DNA of 64,000 bases from assembly GCF_902499555.1 (NCBI RefSeq), contig NZ_CABVMM010000013.1, positions 62,001 through 126,000 on the forward strand, read 5' to 3'. A program made the position numbers and the translations under genes. This stretch comes from Mesonia oceanica. GTDB lineage: Bacteria; Bacteroidota; Bacteroidia; Flavobacteriales; Flavobacteriaceae. Of this stretch, positions 62,426 to 64,000 are shown piece after piece (positions within the stretch are counted from its first letter, which is position 1; the number at the start of each line of letters is the position of its first letter). The notes under the pieces were generated by a model. That model saw only the letters and a list, made by a program, of their open reading frames with translations, had not been told where the DNA came from and did not search any database.

Positions 62426-62454
62426 AAAAAGGTGGTTTTTCAACCACCTTTTTT
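62426..62454. terminator. Bidirectional terminator between purF and sodA
   Basis: AAAAAGGTGGTT (62426-62437) and AACCACCTTTTT (62442-62453) form a perfect 12-bp stem with a four-base loop, flanked by A- and T-runs on both sides. It serves convergent purF and sodA. Confidence 0.88.
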
Positions 62455-62478
62455 ATTATTGATATTTATAAAAATATC

Positions 62479-63087
62479 TTATTTTTCTTTTGCATACTTA
62501 GAAGCAACTTCTTCCCAATCTATCACATTAAAAAATGAATCGATATATTCAGGACGCTTATTCTGATATTTTAGGTAATAAGCATGCTCCCATACGTCTA
62601 ATCCTAAAATTGGAGTTCCACCGCATCCAATTCCTGGCATTAACGGATTATCTTGATTTGGAGTAGAGCAAATTTCTAATTTCCCTCCTTCGTGTACACA
62701 AAGCCAAGCCCATCCAGAACCAAATTGTCCGGCTGCCGCTTTTGCAAATTCTTCTTTAAAAGCATCAAAAGAACCAAAAGCATCTTCAATAGCTTTTCCT
62801 AGTTCTCCACTTGGTTTTCCGCCTCCATCTGGTGACATTACTTCCCAAAATAAGTTGTGGTTAAAAAAACCACCTCCATTATTTCTTACAGCAGAATTAG
62901 ATTTATCTAGGTTCATTAGAATATTTTCAATGGTTTTCCCTTCTAAATCGGTTCCCTCTACAGCTGCATTTAATTTTTTTGTATATCCTGCATGATGCTT
63001 TCCATAGTGAATTTCCATGGTTTCTTTATCTATATTAGGTTCAAGTGCATCAAATGCATATTTTAGTTTTGGTTGTTCAAAAGCCAT
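62479..63087 (-). CDS. sodA: Superoxide dismutase, manganese type
   Basis: 202 residues from the ATG at 63087; the frame reaches back 13 codons to a TTG, unlikely to be used. It dismutates superoxide. Metal ligands are His27 ([11 protein letters not shown]), His77 (FFNHNLFW), Asp164 and His168 ([10 protein letters not shown]). Residues typical of manganese enzymes are present: Gly in NNGGGFFNH and Gln145 in TPNQDNPL, where iron enzymes place the Gln elsewhere. No signal peptide, so cytoplasmic. A terminator lies downstream. Confidence 0.95.
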   Translation of the reverse strand: MAFEQPKLKYAFDALEPNIDKETMEIHYGKHHAGYTKKLNAAVEGTDLEGKTIENILMNLDKSNSAVRNNGGGFFNHNLFWEVMSPDGGGKPSGELGKAIEDAFGSFDAFKEEFAKAAAGQFGSGWAWLCVHEGGKLEICSTPNQDNPLMPGIGCGGTPILGLDVWEHAYYLKYQNKRPEYIDSFFNVIDWEEVASKYAKEK

Positions 63088-63254
63088 AATAGTTGTTTTT
63101 ACTGTTAATATTATTTTCACTATCAAAATTAATTATTACAATTGGTATTTTAAATAAAAAAATGTTATAAAATACTTAAAGATTTTGTTTTTAATAGAGA
63201 AACATTATACCTTATCATTTTTGCTTATATTTTTACTCCTAAAAATCCCAAATT

Positions 63255-64000
63255 TTGAGCATTGAAATAAAACCAACACCTTTCCAAGTCTATAATGCAT
63301 CAGCAGGATCTGGAAAAACATTTACCATTGTAAAAAAATACCTTTCCATTCTCTTTAAAGCTAACCGAACCGACTATTATAAAAATATTCTTGCCATAAC
63401 TTTCACCAACAAAGCAGTGGCAGAAATGAAATCTAGAATTGTAAAAAGTTTACGCGATTTTGCTGCAGAAGAGACCCCAAGCAGTTCAAAAGCTCTTTTT
63501 GAGGAAGTTCAGCAAGAAACGCAACTTTCTGACAAAGAAATAAAAGAAAAAGCCGCAACCATACTCAAAAGTATTCTTCATAATTATGCCGCTTTTGATG
63601 TTTCTACCATCGATGGTTTTACCCATCGAGTGTTACGTACTTTCGCTAAAGATTTGGGATTGCCTTTAAATTTTGAAGTAGAATTAAATACCGACGATAT
63701 TTTAACCCAAGCGGTAGATAAACTTATTTCTAAAGCCGGGAGTGATAAAAAACTTACACAAACCCTTATTGACTTCGCTATTGCGAAAGCAGACGATGAT
63801 AAAAGTTGGGACATAGCCAAAGACTTATATGAAATTGCAAGGTTGTTGGTGAATGAAAATAATTTAGAGCCTTTAAAAGTACTTTCACAAAAAGACCTTG
63901 AAGATTTTCAGGCTTTTGAAAAAGAATTGAAAAGAGCCATTAAAAATTCTGAAGAAAACCTTCAGGAAAATGCCCTTCAGTTTTTTAAACTTTTACAGGA
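63255..64000 (+). CDS. UvrD/RecB-like DNA helicase, amino-terminal part (cut by window edge)
   Basis: 248 codons to the window end, from a TTG at 63255; no ATG is better placed before the Walker A motif. YNASAGSGKTFTIVKKYLSI (Walker A) and ILAITFTNKAVAEMKSRIVK (motif Ia) are near the start. AAFDVSTIDGFTHRVLRTFA (about 109-128) resembles the RecB/AddA helicases of Bacteroidota double-strand break repair complexes. The rest, including motif II and any nuclease domain, lies outside. It is transcribed away from sodA. Confidence 0.9.
   Translation, partial: MSIEIKPTPFQVYNASAGSGKTFTIVKKYLSILFKANRTDYYKNILAITFTNKAVAEMKSRIVKSLRDFAAEETPSSSKALFEEVQQETQLSDKEIKEKAATILKSILHNYAAFDVSTIDGFTHRVLRTFAKDLGLPLNFEVELNTDDILTQAVDKLISKAGSDKKLTQTLIDFAIAKADDDKSWDIAKDLYEIARLLVNENNLEPLKVLSQKDLEDFQAFEKELKRAIKNSEENLQENALQFFKLLQ

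Noticed and set aside
1..64000. CRISPR arrays, rRNA or tRNA genes
   Set aside because: No short repeat with regular spacers, no rRNA core sequences and no cloverleaf with CCA-like ends was recognised on either strand.

Overview
The window comes from an AT-rich genome of the phylum Bacteroidota, most likely a marine or soil Flavobacteriaceae. Three things support this. The sigma-A type -7 box TAnnTTTG recurs upstream of genes on both strands. Several lipoproteins have short signal peptides ending in Cys followed by Lys/Asp-rich residues (CSKDDD, CNKDDND). Blocks of gene order are typical of the group: acpP-fabF-rnc-(IPExxxVDY-type gene)-pyk, ileS next to a DksA-like gene, and a long purF after a PfkB kinase. 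No rRNA, tRNA, CRISPR array, complete insertion sequence or prophage was found. The species is not determined.

Layout. 1-6.5 kb: the start of uvrC (cut by the left edge), a small lipoprotein, a RimB-like protease / RimK ATP-grasp ligase / M14-like deacylase unit followed by 5-formyl-THF cyclo-ligase, then lspA, an exported protein and a DksA-like gene that has lost its zinc ligands. 6.5-16.3 kb: ileS, terB and fbp, then a + strand run of a GNAT enzyme, aspartate kinase, an OlsF-like two-domain acyltransferase and an exported protein. 16.3-24.2 kb is the most accessory part. It holds two NAD(P)-binding oxidoreductases around the remnant of a DoxX-type gene, a disulfide-reductase-like flavoprotein without the usual catalytic His/Glu pair, a divergent pair of very small genes (one XRE-type HTH) lying between two copies of a 135-138 bp repeat, a small membrane protein, 3-hydroxyanthranilate dioxygenase, a lipoprotein and an orphan ExbB/MotA-like protein.

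24.3-39 kb: a LytS/LytTR two-component pair, then a 1853-residue alpha-2-macroglobulin lipoprotein and penicillin-binding protein 1C. In many Gram-negative bacteria these last two are neighbours. Here about 4.7 kb separates them, holding a membrane-anchored HTH-like protein, a DASS (SLC13) anion transporter and an outer-membrane porin. 39-45.3 kb: a MarR/GbsR-type repressor with a 10-bp-arm palindromic operator, followed by a complete RND efflux pump (adaptor, permease, outer-membrane factor).

45.4-64 kb: a CYTH protein, an MscS channel, OhrR and Ohr with a recognisable OhrR operator, an MltF-like lytic transglycosylase, dinB, the pyk-to-acpP lipid/RNA/glycolysis operon, purN with a viroplasmin-type RNase H, an OmpW-like protein, a PfkB kinase with purF, manganese-type sodA, and the start of a RecB/AddA-like helicase cut by the right edge. 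The strongest candidates for something undescribed are the repeat-bounded XRE gene pair with its three operator-like palindromes (19.7-20.7 kb), the membrane-HTH/transporter/porin cassette between the macroglobulin and PBP1C genes, and the flavoprotein with an altered active site.
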